NCBI RefSeq assembly: GCF_000372725.1
Contig: NW_005201240.1
Span: 249,337 to 313,336, forward strand
Origin: Emiliania huxleyi CCMP1516
Taxonomy: Eukaryota > Haptophyta > Isochrysidales > Noelaerhabdaceae
DNA length: 64,000 nt
Direction: 5' to 3'
In this document: positions 29,190 through 39,197 of the stretch, piece after piece
Numbering within the stretch: the first letter of the stretch is position 1
Layout: every line of letters begins with the position of its first letter
The notes under the pieces: generated by a model
Databases searched by the model: none
Told to the model about the DNA's origin: nothing
The model's input: the letters and a program-made list of their open reading frames with translations, nothing else
Position numbers and translations under genes: made by a program

Positions 29190-31419
29190 ATGACGACCTG
29201 GAATCTCATCCGGTCCGATCAGCTCTGCACGGCCGGAGAAACACGGCTTGGCTACTGCTGGACCGAGGGAGCGGATTGCTGCGGCCGGCTGTGCCGCGAG
29301 AAGGCAAGCTGCTCGTACTTCTTGTGGGACAGCACAACGTTCGAGTGCTGGCAGTCGCACGCCGGTAGCAGAGACTGCGACAGCGGCTGGATCGAGGCGC
29401 GTGGCGTCTCGTTCTATGCGCTTGAGGGCGACCGCACGCCGTTCACGTGGAGCCTGGTGCACAAGCATGCCGAGTGCGCCTCGCCCGACATGGCGCTGGG
29501 CGACGGCCTCGCCTCGACCGTGGGCGAGTGCGCCTTCCGCTGCGACGCCCTGCCCGGCTGCGACTTCTTTCTTTACGACGAGCGAGGTGCACGCTGCCCC
29601 TCCCATTGCCGCGCCTCCACCACGCACCACCACACACCCATCCACCACACACCCATCACAGGTGGCGGCTGCTTTGAGGAGTACACCTCTTCGGCGGACT
29701 GCCCCGAGGGTCTGCAGACGTGGCGGCGGTGCGACCGGTAGATGCAGCGGCGAAACACCCGTCGGCCACGACCAGACACCGGATTTCCAGCGACGGAGAG
29801 ACGGTCGCACTGAGCGAGACACAGACAACGACGACACAAGTGGGCGCTGCCACAGGTACGACTTTTACGCGCTGTTGCGAGGCTCCGCCGCGCCCATCCC
29901 CCTGGCCGAGCGCTGGTCCTGCGTCGGTCCGGCGCCCTTCCCTGGCGAGGCGGCGTCCTCCGCCCCGCGCCGCACCTCGACCTGCTTCGAGTACCACGCG
30001 GCTCCGAAGCGGTCGTGGGTCGGGTCGGAGGCCGCCTGCCTCTCCCGCGGAATGCACCTCGCCTCCCTAATTAACTACTAACTGACTACTAATTGACTGC
30101 TAATTAGGCCGCCTGCCTCTCCCGCGGGATGCACCTCGCCTCCCTAATTAACTACTAATTGACTACTAATTGACTGCTAATTAGGCCGCCTGCCTCTCCC
30201 GCGGGATGCACCTCGCCTCCGTCCACTCCGCCGCCGAGAACGAGGTCGCGCTCTCGCTCTGTGCGGAGGAGTGCTGGATCGGCTTCACCGACCGGCAGAG
30301 CGAGGGCGAGTGGCGCTGGACCGACGGGTCCAGGGACGGAGGGCCGCACCCGTGGAGCCCGGGAGAGCCAAATGGGCAGCTGCACGAGACCACCGATGGC
30401 GCGTACATCTACCCGCTCCGTGCGGGGCTCGACTCGCCAGGCTCCCGGGATGACGTTGATCTCGGGCCGTCCCAGCCCATCCCGGCCCATCTCGGCCCAT
30501 CTCGGGTGGTCTTGACTCGCCAGGCTCGTGGGACGACGACTTTGTCAACGTGTCGACGGCAGGCATGGCGGCCGAGATTAGCCGAGATCAGCTGAGATCA
30601 GCCGGGACTAGCCGAGACGAGCCGAGATCAGCCGAGATCAGCCGAGATCAGCCGAGATCAGCCGAGATCCCCAACGTGTCGAGTCGACGGCAGGTCCGGC
30701 GGCCGGCCACGTCGTCGAGCGCGCCTTCCTCTGCCGGCACGACTTCCGCGCCGCGCCGCTCCGCCGCACCTCTACACTACTGCCCCTCTCCACGGCTAAC
30801 ACTGCTACGCTGCTCCCACTGCTGCACTACACGGCTCACACTGCCCCTCTCACTGCCCCTCTCCCCTGCCTCACGGCCGCCGCGCATCTACAGGCGCGAC
30901 TTCCGCGCCGCGCCGCGCCCTCCGCCGCGGCCACCTCGCTTGGCCCAGGGCCCCTCCCCCCTCACAGCTTTCTGTTGAGTGGCAGCTCGCTTGTCTTAGG
31001 CCGCTGCGGCCTGGCCCTGGGGCCGCCGCTTCCTTTGCGCTGCTCGTCTCTGGCGGCGTGCTCGCCCTCGCGCTACGGAGGCGCCTCATCTCGGCTGAAC
31101 CTCGGCTGAACCTCGGCCAAGCTCGGCCGCTCTCGGATCCTCTCGGTTCCTCTCGGCTGATCAGCGGCTCTCGGCCGCTCTCGGCTGATCTCGGCTGATC
31201 TCGTCTAATCTCGCCCTCGCGCCGCGGAGGTGCCTCCCGTCCGCAGACGGCGTCCCGCTGCTCTCGCTGCGCCACGCGGCGCGAAAGGTCTCCGCGCGCA
31301 GCCTCGCCTCGGGAGACATCGCCCTCTCGTCCGAGAGCTTCGGCCGAGGCTCGGGGTTTGGCCCTTCGCGGGGCGTCGCGCCCGCCGACGAGAACGGCGA
31401 CGCATCTTCTCTACTGTAG
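29190..31419 (+). CDS. Membrane-anchored PAN/Apple and C-type-lectin receptor-like protein
   Basis: Nine exons (29190-29586, 29662-29737, 29856-30030, 30185-30440, 30524-30562, 30694-30736, 30894-30929, 31000-31080, 31230-31419) join in frame to 430 residues. Order: two PAN/Apple-like Cys modules, each ending in a Tyr/Phe-Tyr-Ala-Leu block; a C-type lectin domain (AACLSRGMHLAS, WIGFTDR, WRWTDGS, WSPGEPN, FVNVSTAG, RAFLCR); a Pro-rich neck; one transmembrane helix with following Arg; and a ~65-residue cytosolic tail. The EPN motif suggests mannose-type sugar binding. No signal peptide is seen at the 29190 ATG, so a 5' exon is probably missing. Introns 3-8 have GC donors and most lie between direct repeats; the donor of intron 7 is the least certain. 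Confidence 0.78.
30031..30220 (+). repeat. 77-bp tandem duplication forming an intron
   Basis: 30031-30107 and 30108-30184 are nearly identical (two or so differences), and 30185-30220 repeats the first 36 bp. Each unit is 36 bp of coding sequence plus 41 bp of AT-rich CTAATTAACTACTAAYTGAC-type sequence ending TTAG. Removing 30031-30184 (GAG|GCC ... TAG|GCC) restores the lectin reading frame. Confidence 0.95.
30563..30693 (+). repeat. Intron with GCCGAGATCA decamers
   Basis: 131-bp GC-AG intron of the lectin gene. The interior is (GCCGAGATCA)n; the flanks are direct repeats of CAACGTGTCGA-CGGCAGG. Confidence 0.85.
31081..31229 (+). repeat. Intron with CTCGGCTGAT-type decamers
   Basis: 149-bp GC-AG intron of the lectin gene. 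The interior has about twelve CTCGG-N5 units; the flanks are direct repeats of CTCGCCCTCGCG-N3-CGGAGG. Confidence 0.85.
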
Positions 31420-31911
31420 CGCCGCCACTAGCGGAAGGTGTGGGCATGTGTACACTCCTGCTGCGGAGCCCACACTCACTGTACAGTCACTGAGTGCGTC
31501 TGATCCACGGTGGGTGGATAGCAGCTGCGTCCGTTCTCGCCTTCCCCCGTCAGCGCACAGCGGCGCGGGCGGGCGGGCGGGCGCGCGGGGCGGCGGCTGC
31601 GGCGGCCTGGCGGGTCCGCGGCGGCGCGGTGCGGCGTGCCGTCGTCTCGACTCCCGCCATTCGCTCTCTCTTCGAGTTGTGTTTCTTTTTATTGCCTCTA
31701 CAACTCCACGCAGAGCTCCGTCACGAGGCACCAAAGGCTCGCTACACGAACTCGAGGCAAAGCGGAACAACCTCAGACGAAGAGTGGACGACCCCCAGAA
31801 CACAGTGAGACGCATCACAAGCTCATACTCGTCCTCGCAGATGCGCACAACCTCTCATCTCCTCGCAATGGGCCTCGACTGAAGCCGCTGTCCAGCCGAC
31901 AGGCCAGCCGT
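31420..31911. other. Intergenic between convergent genes
   Basis: 3' flanks of the lectin gene (+) and the phosphatase (-). GGGC-rich run at 31565-31600. No gene called. Confidence 0.4.
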
Positions 31912-33726
31912 CTACGCTGCGGGCGCGGGCATCTCCACTTCCACCTCCAGGTCATCGCCACTGCTGCCATTCTCCCAGTCGTCGTCGTCCGCGGGCTTGG
32001 CGGCGACGGAGAGCCGCCGCTTTGCAAAGTCCGAGGCGTCGCCTCCGCCTCCGCCGCCAGCGCCGGCGGTGGAGAGCCGCCCCTCGGCGATCTGCTCGAG
32101 GCCTGTCTCGCCCAGGTTGATATAGACACCGCCGTCGAGGTCGATGTGGCCGCTCAGACGGCCGCTGACTGAGCCAGACACGCCCACCTGGTCGCGGAAG
32201 GTGAGAGGTACGATGAGCTTCTGCGCACGCTCGCGTGGGGCATCTGGGACGATGGGAAGGAGCCCCCCCTCCAAAGTGCAGGGCCCGGCGATCCCCGCGG
32301 CATGCAAGGTGCAAGGCCCGGTGCGCGCGCGCGTGAGCAGACCTGGTCGAGCGTCTTTGGCGGTTCGTCCGCGTCGGGCTGGATGAAGGGGAGACGGACC
32401 TGCGTTGTGAGCGCGCGGGCTATGAATGCAGCGAGTGGGGCGAATGCAGGGGCTTAGCTGATTGCTGCTGAATACGGCTGCGTCCTGCCGGGTGTGTCCT
32501 TCTCGAGTGCTAGTCGGAATACAGAGGGGCCCGTGTTCCGCATCTACGGGAGGCGGACGACGATCGCGGTGATGTCATCGCGGTAGTTGCCCTCTGCCTT
32601 CTTCCAGCGCTGCGCCGCAGCCTGCACCAGGCTCGCGCACGCCTTGCTCGCCGACGCCGACTCCTTCGCGACGATCTGGCACGCCTCCTTGGAGCTGATG
32701 AACTGCGGGGGCAAAAGGCAACGAGGCGGGCAACGAGGTGGGCGGTGAGGCGGCACGAGGCACGCACCGGGCGGGTGGTGGTGAGGCGTTGGTGGCAGTC
32801 GAGGTGGCGAGAGGGCGGCAGAGGACTAGCAAGGCTCTCGTCTAGCGAGCGGGTGTGGCGGCGGTGCGGCCCGTGTGGAAGCTTCTCGGAAGTGGCGCCT
32901 CCCACACGCCGTCCGACGCGCAGATGATGAAGCGGTCGCCGCGGTCGACGTCGATGTCGAACTTGCGGATCTGCGGGTCGGCGATGACGCCGTACTTCTT
33001 GCACTCCCCGTCCCCGATCGAGCGCGACATGGCCAGACCCACCCGCCCATCGCACCAGACGCGCGACGGACCGTTGCCGCGGCCGACCGAGACCTCGCCG
33101 CCCGCGGCGAGGATGCGCTCCTTCTCGCCTGGCGCGTCGGGCTTCATGTCGACGGACAGGTCGCGCGCCTTGACGCTGCCGCGCTCGACGTAGCCCATCA
33201 CGGCGCGCGAGTCGCCCGAGCACGCCACCCAGCAGGTGGAGCCCTGCACGTACACGATCGTCGACGTCGTGCCGCACATGTTGGCGAAGGATCCACCGTC
33301 CTTCTTGAGCACCTTCTTGTCGACCTCGATCACGGTCTGGTGCAGCACCGCCGGCGGGTCCGCGCGAAGCTCCGCCCCAACCTCTTGCAGCGCCGCCGGA
33401 ATGGCCTTCACGCAGAACTCGCTCACCTTCTCGCCATTGCGCCCGTGTCCGTCAAAGACGCAGAAAAGGGCCTCGTTGTGCGAGCCGTTGTAGGGCCAGT
33501 GAGCGACGCCCCGGTCCTGGTTGATCTTGGCGTACGCCGCGCCGCCAGATCCCGGGCTCACGCCGTGGCGGGTCGCGTTGCCAAGCGACTCGGCCAGCGG
33601 ACCCGACGCCTCGTCGTTGCCCCTGCGAGGAGAGAAGAGCTCGTTGGGCTCGTGCGCGATGGACTTGCGTCCTTCGGGAACCTGCGGGGTCGAGCCCTCC
33701 TTGGGCTTGCTGTCCGAAGCTCCCAT
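31912..33726 (-). CDS. PP2C-family protein phosphatase with C-terminal extension
   Basis: Exons 33726-32899, 32702-32559, 32399-32343 and 32220-31912 give 445 residues. It is a metal-dependent Ser/Thr phosphatase: FDGHGRNG, GTTSTIV, SGDSRAVMG, LAMSRSIGDGE, ASDGVWEF and YRDDITAIVV appear in family order. MGASDSK at the N-terminus is a good N-myristoylation site, so membrane association is likely. Intron 1 (196 bp) has a GC donor that splits DGVWE-FISSKEA exactly. If intron 2 (32558-32400) is retained, translation stops at 32544 with a normal PP2C end. If it is spliced, the protein gains ~118 residues with an acidic tail and a stretch FRDQVGVSGSVSGRL of unknown family. The intron 2 borders share a GTCCG[CT]CTCCC repeat. 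Confidence 0.88.
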
Positions 33727-34072
33727 CGATCAAGTCGGGCTCAAGCCCGACACAAGGATGTGGGACGGACGTCACAAAAAAAGCACCGCTCTTTATACTC
33801 GTTTATTCACGAGGCGACCCCAGGGAACCGTGGGCCCGCTTGTAGAACCCACAGTGCGATCTGCGCCCCAGAGCGTTTTCGCCTCTCCCGGCCGCCCGTG
33901 AGCGCCCCCCGCGTGCATCTACTGGCTGAAAACGCGTCGTGGGCCAGCTCTCATACCCTCCCGCCCGGCCCCGGCGGCAGGTGGCGTCGCGCCGCCCGAA
34001 GCACCGCCCGCGGTGGTGCTGGCGCCGCTCAAACTGCGCATTGCCATCCCGCGTGACCTGCACCTCTCAACC
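33727..34072. promoter_or_regulatory. Divergent 5' interval: phosphatase and helicase, including left inverted repeat
   Basis: Holds a TTTATACTCGTTTATT stretch about 65-75 bp upstream of the phosphatase ATG and the 179-bp left inverted repeat, which ends about 50 bp before the helicase ATG. It probably contains both promoters. Confidence 0.4.
33844..34022 (+). repeat. Left copy of a perfect 179-bp inverted repeat
   Basis: Every base matches the reverse complement of 46521-46699. Weaker similarity (GTTTRTTCAC ... AGGRAACC) continues ~45 bp outward on both sides. Confidence 0.97.
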
Positions 34073-36985
34073 ATGGCCAGCCGGCGCATGTCTGGTGGTG
34101 AGCGTGCCATGAGTCACCTCTTGGACTCTCCCACCAGCTCACGCCCATCTGCGTGCCCTGCAGACGCCGAGCTTTCGAGCTGGCTGCGGCTGCTGCCCGA
34201 CGAGTGGCGCCTCCGACCGATGCAGCGCCGCGGCCTCGAGCTCATGGCGCGCGGCGAGGACCTGCTCGTCGTCGACCGGACGGGTGGCGGCAAGTCCTTG
34301 CTCTTCCAGCTGCCCGCCATCGCTGATTGGGTGGTCGAGGTGGAGCGGGGCGATGAGCTGCCGTCGGTCACGCTGCTCGTCGTGCCGTTTGTCAGCTTGG
34401 GGGAGCACCAGGCGGCGGCGTTCGACGCGTTAATCAAAAAGCTGCGGGACGCAAGGCGCCTCCCCGGTCGCGCCGCCGCGGCCACCGCCCTGTTCGTGCG
34501 CCGCGGGGCGCCGCGCGCCGCAAAAGCCGCTGCTCGAGAGGCGGCGCCTGCAACCACACCCGCCGCGAGCCAGGGCGGCGAGACCGCTAGCGCGTGGCCT
34601 ACGGCGCTGCCGTGCGGCTCCTGCGAGGGCTGCCGCGGCACGCTGGCGCCGAATCTCCACGCAAATCTGCCCATGGTCGGCGACGCGCGGTGCTGCTGGT
34701 CGTGCAAGGTGGCCGCGCCCGGGAGACCGGCGGAGTGGTGTGACTGGTGCCAGGCGCACCCGAAGTCGCGAGCAGTCAGCTCCACGAGAGCCGTGCGCGG
34801 CCTCAAGGCCTGCGTCCTTCGGTCCCGCTTGCTCGCCCCGCACGCGAGCGGCGAGGAGGGAGGCTCGTCGGCGACACCCTCGACGACGGCGCCCATGGCT
34901 CGCACCCGCAGCGCCGCGCTGGTCTCTCCGGCGCCGGCAAAGAGCAGCGCTGCCGAGACAGAGACTGCCGAGGAGGAGGCTAGCGAGCCGACGTGCCTGT
35001 CCGATCTCCACCGGCGGTCGCCCGAGCGCCGTATCGCTGAAGATGCGAGTATCGCGCTCGTCATCGTCACCGCCAGCGCGCTCGACGCCGAGGGCAGGCG
35101 CGGGCGGCTGCTGCGCGAGGCTCTTACTCTGCGCACGCTCCGACGCCGGGTGATGGACGAGAGCCACACGGTTGACGCGGAGCAGATGGCGTCGTACGCG
35201 CCCTCTGTCGGGCGCGTCGGCATCTGCTGGGAGATAGGCGACTCTGCTGCCACGGTGGCGAGCGGCGTGCAGCGCAGGCCGCCTCGACTCGCCCTCACCG
35301 GCACCCTGCCGCCCGTTGCGACGCCTCGCGTGCTGCGCCGGCTGCGGATGAGCGAGGCGACGACGTCGGTGCTGCGCGGATCCATCGACCGCCCGGACGT
35401 CACCTACTACCGCATCCCACTCACGCGCGCCGACGGGGAGAGCTTGATTGACCTCGGCGTCCGCACTCTCGCCCTCATCCGCAACGCGGCACCGAGATGG
35501 GCGACCGAGGGACGCACCATGATATTCACCTCGTTCACGTCGACAGCGCGCCGGCTCGCTGCTGCTCTCTGTAAGCCGCCTTGCACGGAGCCGGCTTGGT
35601 GTTACTGCTCGCGCTCGATGGACCCTGCAGAGCGCGAGCAGAACCGCCGCGCGTGGGAGAACTCCCCTCGCGGCATCATCGTCTGCACCGGCGCCCTCGG
35701 CACAGGCACTAGCACCCCTGGTGTGCGGCTCGTCATCGGGTACGACTTTCCCGCGGACGTTATCGAGCTCGCCCAGCACGTCGGCCGAGCCGCGCGCGAG
35801 GATGGCGAGTCGGGCGTGGCCGCACTGTGCATGACCGGCCAGTTTGCGTCGGAGCGGTTGGCGCTTCTCGCGCCGACGGACCGCGCCGGCGTTGCCAACT
35901 TTGTGCGGGTGCTCGGCGTGCTCTTTACCACTGGCTGTTTCCGCGCTGCGCTGCTGCGTGAGTTTGGGGAGGTTGGGGAGGGGTGTGCCGGCTGCGATCA
36001 CTGCTGCCGTTGCGGCTACTGCGCCAGTGCGGGCGCGCTCTTGCCAGAGCTCGCGTTCCACTGCTTCGAGGGGCGGGAGGCAGCTATCCTTCTCATGGAG
36101 CACGTGCGCGCTCTCGACGAGACCCCGTCCCTGCCCGCGCTCCTTCGCTCTGCTCCTCTCGGCGCAGCTGCCCCCTTCGCCAGCCGCGTGGGGCACGAGA
36201 TGCTCTGTCTAGCTCTCATTCCTAGGGGCGGGCTCGTGGTGGAGAATGCGCCGCACCCGCATCTCGAGCGTGGCTCCGTGCCACGCGTGACTATGTGCGA
36301 ACGCGTGCTGCACGAGATGCGGTCCGGCGGCAAGCCCTTCCCTGTGCTCTTGCCTGCTGATGCCTTTGCAGGCAATGCGGTGAGCGGGCGCGTCAAGGGG
36401 GCCGAGGAGCTCGAGGACGCTGCCGACCGACAGGAGGTTTCCTCACTGATTGCTGCCGCGACCGAGTCCCTCGAGCTGGCACAGTCGGTGTTGCGTGGTC
36501 GACTTGCTCGCACGCGACGACCTCTCGCTCTGTCCCCGTACCAGCGTGCGCTACTCCATGCGGCCTGTCCGAGCTCGGAGGGCTGCCCCGATGCAGTAGG
36601 CGAGCCGGCTCCGCAGCCGACTCAGCCATTGCTGCCCCCTGCTGCGGCATTCCCAGAGTCTCCTGCCGAGCGAATGGCGCGGAAGCGGACCCCCGGTGGA
36701 ATAGCTGAGACGCCCACTCCGAGCCGCCCTGTCCCTCAAGGCTCGCCTCGTAGCGCACACGCTCGGCCAGGCTCAGCGAGGCGCGTCAACCCAGAGGACG
36801 ATGTTGCTCGGCGGCTGCGCTTGGGTGCGGAACTGGGTAGGGATGCCAAGCGGCGGGGTGTGGGGGAGGTTGTTGCGCCTCCTTCAGCGGAGGTGCGGGA
36901 CTTTGTCAACCGGCACCGTCTGTCTGCCGCAGCTAGCAGCGAGCTCGCGCGGATGCTAGAGGCGGCGTCGCTGCGAGAGGAGTAG
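34073..36985 (+). CDS. RecQ-like superfamily 2 helicase with Cys-cluster insert
   Basis: 970 residues from the ATG at 34073 (the frame is open from a GTG at 34013). Motif 0 region LRPMQRRGLELM, Walker A TGGGKS, Walker B as MDESH (DEAH/DECH in relatives), TGTLP (motif III), FTSFTSTARRLA (IV), GIIVCTGALGTGTSTPGV (V) and QHVGRAARED (VI) are in order. A ~130-residue insert between motifs Ia and II has paired CxxC (CGSCEGC, CCWSC, CDWC). After motif VI a CAGCDHCCRCGYC cluster matches the position of the RecQ zinc site. The C-terminal ~250 residues are Pro/Arg-rich. ATP-dependent DNA unwinding is expected. Telomere-linked and transposon-linked RecQ relatives are known in fungi; a similar link here is inference. 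Confidence 0.85.
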   Translation: MASRRMSGGERAMSHLLDSPTSSRPSACPADAELSSWLRLLPDEWRLRPMQRRGLELMARGEDLLVVDRTGGGKSLLFQLPAIADWVVEVERGDELPSVTLLVVPFVSLGEHQAAAFDALIKKLRDARRLPGRAAAATALFVRRGAPRAAKAAAREAAPATTPAASQGGETASAWPTALPCGSCEGCRGTLAPNLHANLPMVGDARCCWSCKVAAPGRPAEWCDWCQAHPKSRAVSSTRAVRGLKACVLRSRLLAPHASGEEGGSSATPSTTAPMARTRSAALVSPAPAKSSAAETETAEEEASEPTCLSDLHRRSPERRIAEDASIALVIVTASALDAEGRRGRLLREALTLRTLRRRVMDESHTVDAEQMASYAPSVGRVGICWEIGDSAATVASGVQRRPPRLALTGTLPPVATPRVLRRLRMSEATTSVLRGSIDRPDVTYYRIPLTRADGESLIDLGVRTLALIRNAAPRWATEGRTMIFTSFTSTARRLAAALCKPPCTEPAWCYCSRSMDPAEREQNRRAWENSPRGIIVCTGALGTGTSTPGVRLVIGYDFPADVIELAQHVGRAAREDGESGVAALCMTGQFASERLALLAPTDRAGVANFVRVLGVLFTTGCFRAALLREFGEVGEGCAGCDHCCRCGYCASAGALLPELAFHCFEGREAAILLMEHVRALDETPSLPALLRSAPLGAAAPFASRVGHEMLCLALIPRGGLVVENAPHPHLERGSVPRVTMCERVLHEMRSGGKPFPVLLPADAFAGNAVSGRVKGAEELEDAADRQEVSSLIAAATESLELAQSVLRGRLARTRRPLALSPYQRALLHAACPSSEGCPDAVGEPAPQPTQPLLPPAAAFPESPAERMARKRTPGGIAETPTPSRPVPQGSPRSAHARPGSARRVNPEDDVARRLRLGAELGRDAKRRGVGEVVAPPSAEVRDFVNRHRLSAAASSELARMLEAASLREE

Positions 36986-37358
36986 TGTCAGTTTGTATAT
37001 GTATTAATGGTTTGTTCAAAAGGGTGAGCTCTTGCAGCTCTACTTCTCTCGTCACGCGAAGTACGTTATATGCGCCACCGTCACATATTTGGGCGGTGCC
37101 GAGAGAGTGTCGGAGCGCGAACAAAGATGTCGAGAGGAGCAGGCTGCATCGCCGCCGTCTGACCATTGCAGCGTGGGCCTGTGACTGCTCTGACATCACA
37201 TCGCGCCCCTAGGCCCCCTCGGCGAACGCCGTTTCCCGATGTGAGTCCTGCGCGTGCGCGACTACGACCTCCGCCTGGTCGACCTGCCGAAGCTGCGAGG
37301 CGGCTTGGAGCGGCCGCACACTGCTCGGTACCCCCCCTGCACACCTAAGCCCATGGCC

Positions 37359-37490
37359 GACCCCCCCCCCCCAGCAGCAGCGCTCTGCTGCTGGGGGGGT
37401 CGGGACCCCCCCCCCAGCAGCAGCGCTCTGCTGCTGGGGGGGTCGGGACCCCCCCCCAGCAGCAGCGCTCTGCCTGTGGGGGGTGCTAGC
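37359..37490. repeat. Tandem CCCCCAGCAGCAGCGCTCTG hairpin units
   Basis: Three units (the third partial) of CCCCCAGCAGCAGCGCTCTG followed by CTGCTGGGGGGGTCGG. Each unit is itself palindromic (CCCCAGCAGCAG/CTGCTGGGG). Confidence 0.9.
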
Positions 37491-37560
37491 ATCTCTGTAC
37501 AGACAGCAGCTGTAAGTAGCATGCGTTCGAGTTGCGAGAATTTATGGTTTCAGGGTTTTT

Positions 37561-37607
37561 AACTACTAAAAAGTGGAAGCAACTTGCTTCCACTTTTTTT
37601 AGTAGTT
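37561..37607. repeat. Long AT-rich hairpin
   Basis: Left arm 37561-37582 pairs with 37584-37607 except for two extra T. Inner stem GTGGAAGCAA/TTGCTTCCAC, outer stem AACTACTA/TAGTAGTT. The T-run stem could act as a terminator or a transposon end. Confidence 0.8.
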
Positions 37608-38551
37608 AAAAATTGGAAGTTTCCAAGATTGCCCGCCGCCACATAGAGATTTTCAATGCCCGGCTGACGGAACTGGAGTTCTAGCTACTTGGCGAAAAAT
37701 GTAGTTGTTAGACCCTCGGAGAGCGGCAAAAGCTACGCGGGAGTTTGTGTAATCGAAACTCCTTTTACTACCAATTTTCGCGCCTTTCGTACGTACGTTC
37801 TCTGCTCAGGGCGTGCGCGGCTGCGAGCACAATTAGGGCGCCGTCTGCGGATGCGACGGCTGGGACGGGCGTCAGGCGCCAAGATGCAGCCGGGAGGCCC
37901 GGTGTGGGGCGGCGCGCGCACCGGCGCGACGCGCATCCCACGGGCGACCGTGGCGAGCGCGCCGCATCCGGTGCCACACGGCGCTGCCAGGGCGGCCTCG
38001 TTCCAGGGCCAGAACACAAACCCCCCCCCCCCCCCCACGTGTGCACAGATACGGCTGCGCTCTTACGCAACATTTTGCTTCAGCACCCATCATTCAACAG
38101 ACAACATACACAAAGACGAGATCCAACCAGACATGCAACCAGAGAGATGCCGCCACCAGACAGAGCGCGAGGGCAGCCGGACAGTGCAACCAGACATGCA
38201 ACACCAGACACGAGACACGCCCACAAACTCGACTGCCTTTTATGACCTTTCAACGCATTTCACGTGCAGTATACGTGTACTCAGCACCACTACTAATCCT
38301 AAGCACTATAATTAGTCGCAACGTTTCCATGCACACGGGCAAATCGGCCGATTTCCAACCCACTAAATCATCACGGCCCCGTAACACCCTCCGCGCGCGG
38401 TCAAAGGCTTCCCAGGGCCGGTCCATGACACGAACCGCACCTCTAAGCTTCTCGGGCACCCCGAGGCCCATACGGCGCCCCGGAGGGCCCCTGCACGAAA
38501 AAAATTCACAAAATCACACGAAGTACGGTACACCGTGTACGTACACGTAGC

Positions 38552-39155
38552 CTAGTCATGATCACTCTCTTCTGCGTCTGAAGTGTCCTCAGGCTCTAGC
38601 TCCGCCTCATGTTCCTCGCCCTCCCACACACTCTCACTGCCTTCGTCTCCGCTTTCCCACTCGTTGTCTTCATCATCGGTTTCCTCGTCCGATGCATCAT
38701 CGATCATCGCAATCAGGCTGGGAGAGGCTGCCTGTGATGGAAGGCCGGAGAAGTCAAGGCCCGCGTCCTCCTCCTCGCTCTCCTCCGCTGCGATAGAGCT
38801 CGAGGCGGCCGCTGCGCTAGACGGGCCAGCCGTGGCTGGTGCGCGGGGCGATGCAGCAGCCGAAAAGGAAGCGCTCAAAGCATCCTGCTGCAGCCTCTTG
38901 ATGCGCTCACAGCACTCACTGAGCTGTTCGAACAGCTCGTCCAGCGCCCCCGTGTTCACCTCGTGGTCAATGGAAGCAACAGTGGTGTTCTGTTGCGCCC
39001 GTATGATGCGCGTCTCGATGTTGGTCTTCAGCCTGCGCGCCAGGAGCAGCTGGTTGGTCACAGCGTCCTTGGCAGCCTCAGAAGAGCCGCCACCGCCGCC
39101 ACCGCCGCCACCGCCGCCACTGTCCCCGCCGTCGCCACTGCCTCCCCCGCCACCT

Positions 39156-39197
<42 letters not shown>

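Larger units (their letters stand above)
36986..38551. other. Non-coding stretch with hairpins, inside the candidate element
   Basis: Contains G/C-run hairpin repeats (37359-37490), an AT-rich hairpin (37561-37607) and AACCAGACATGCAAC-type words (38125-38200). Open frames at 37689-38550 lack family features. Confidence 0.5.
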
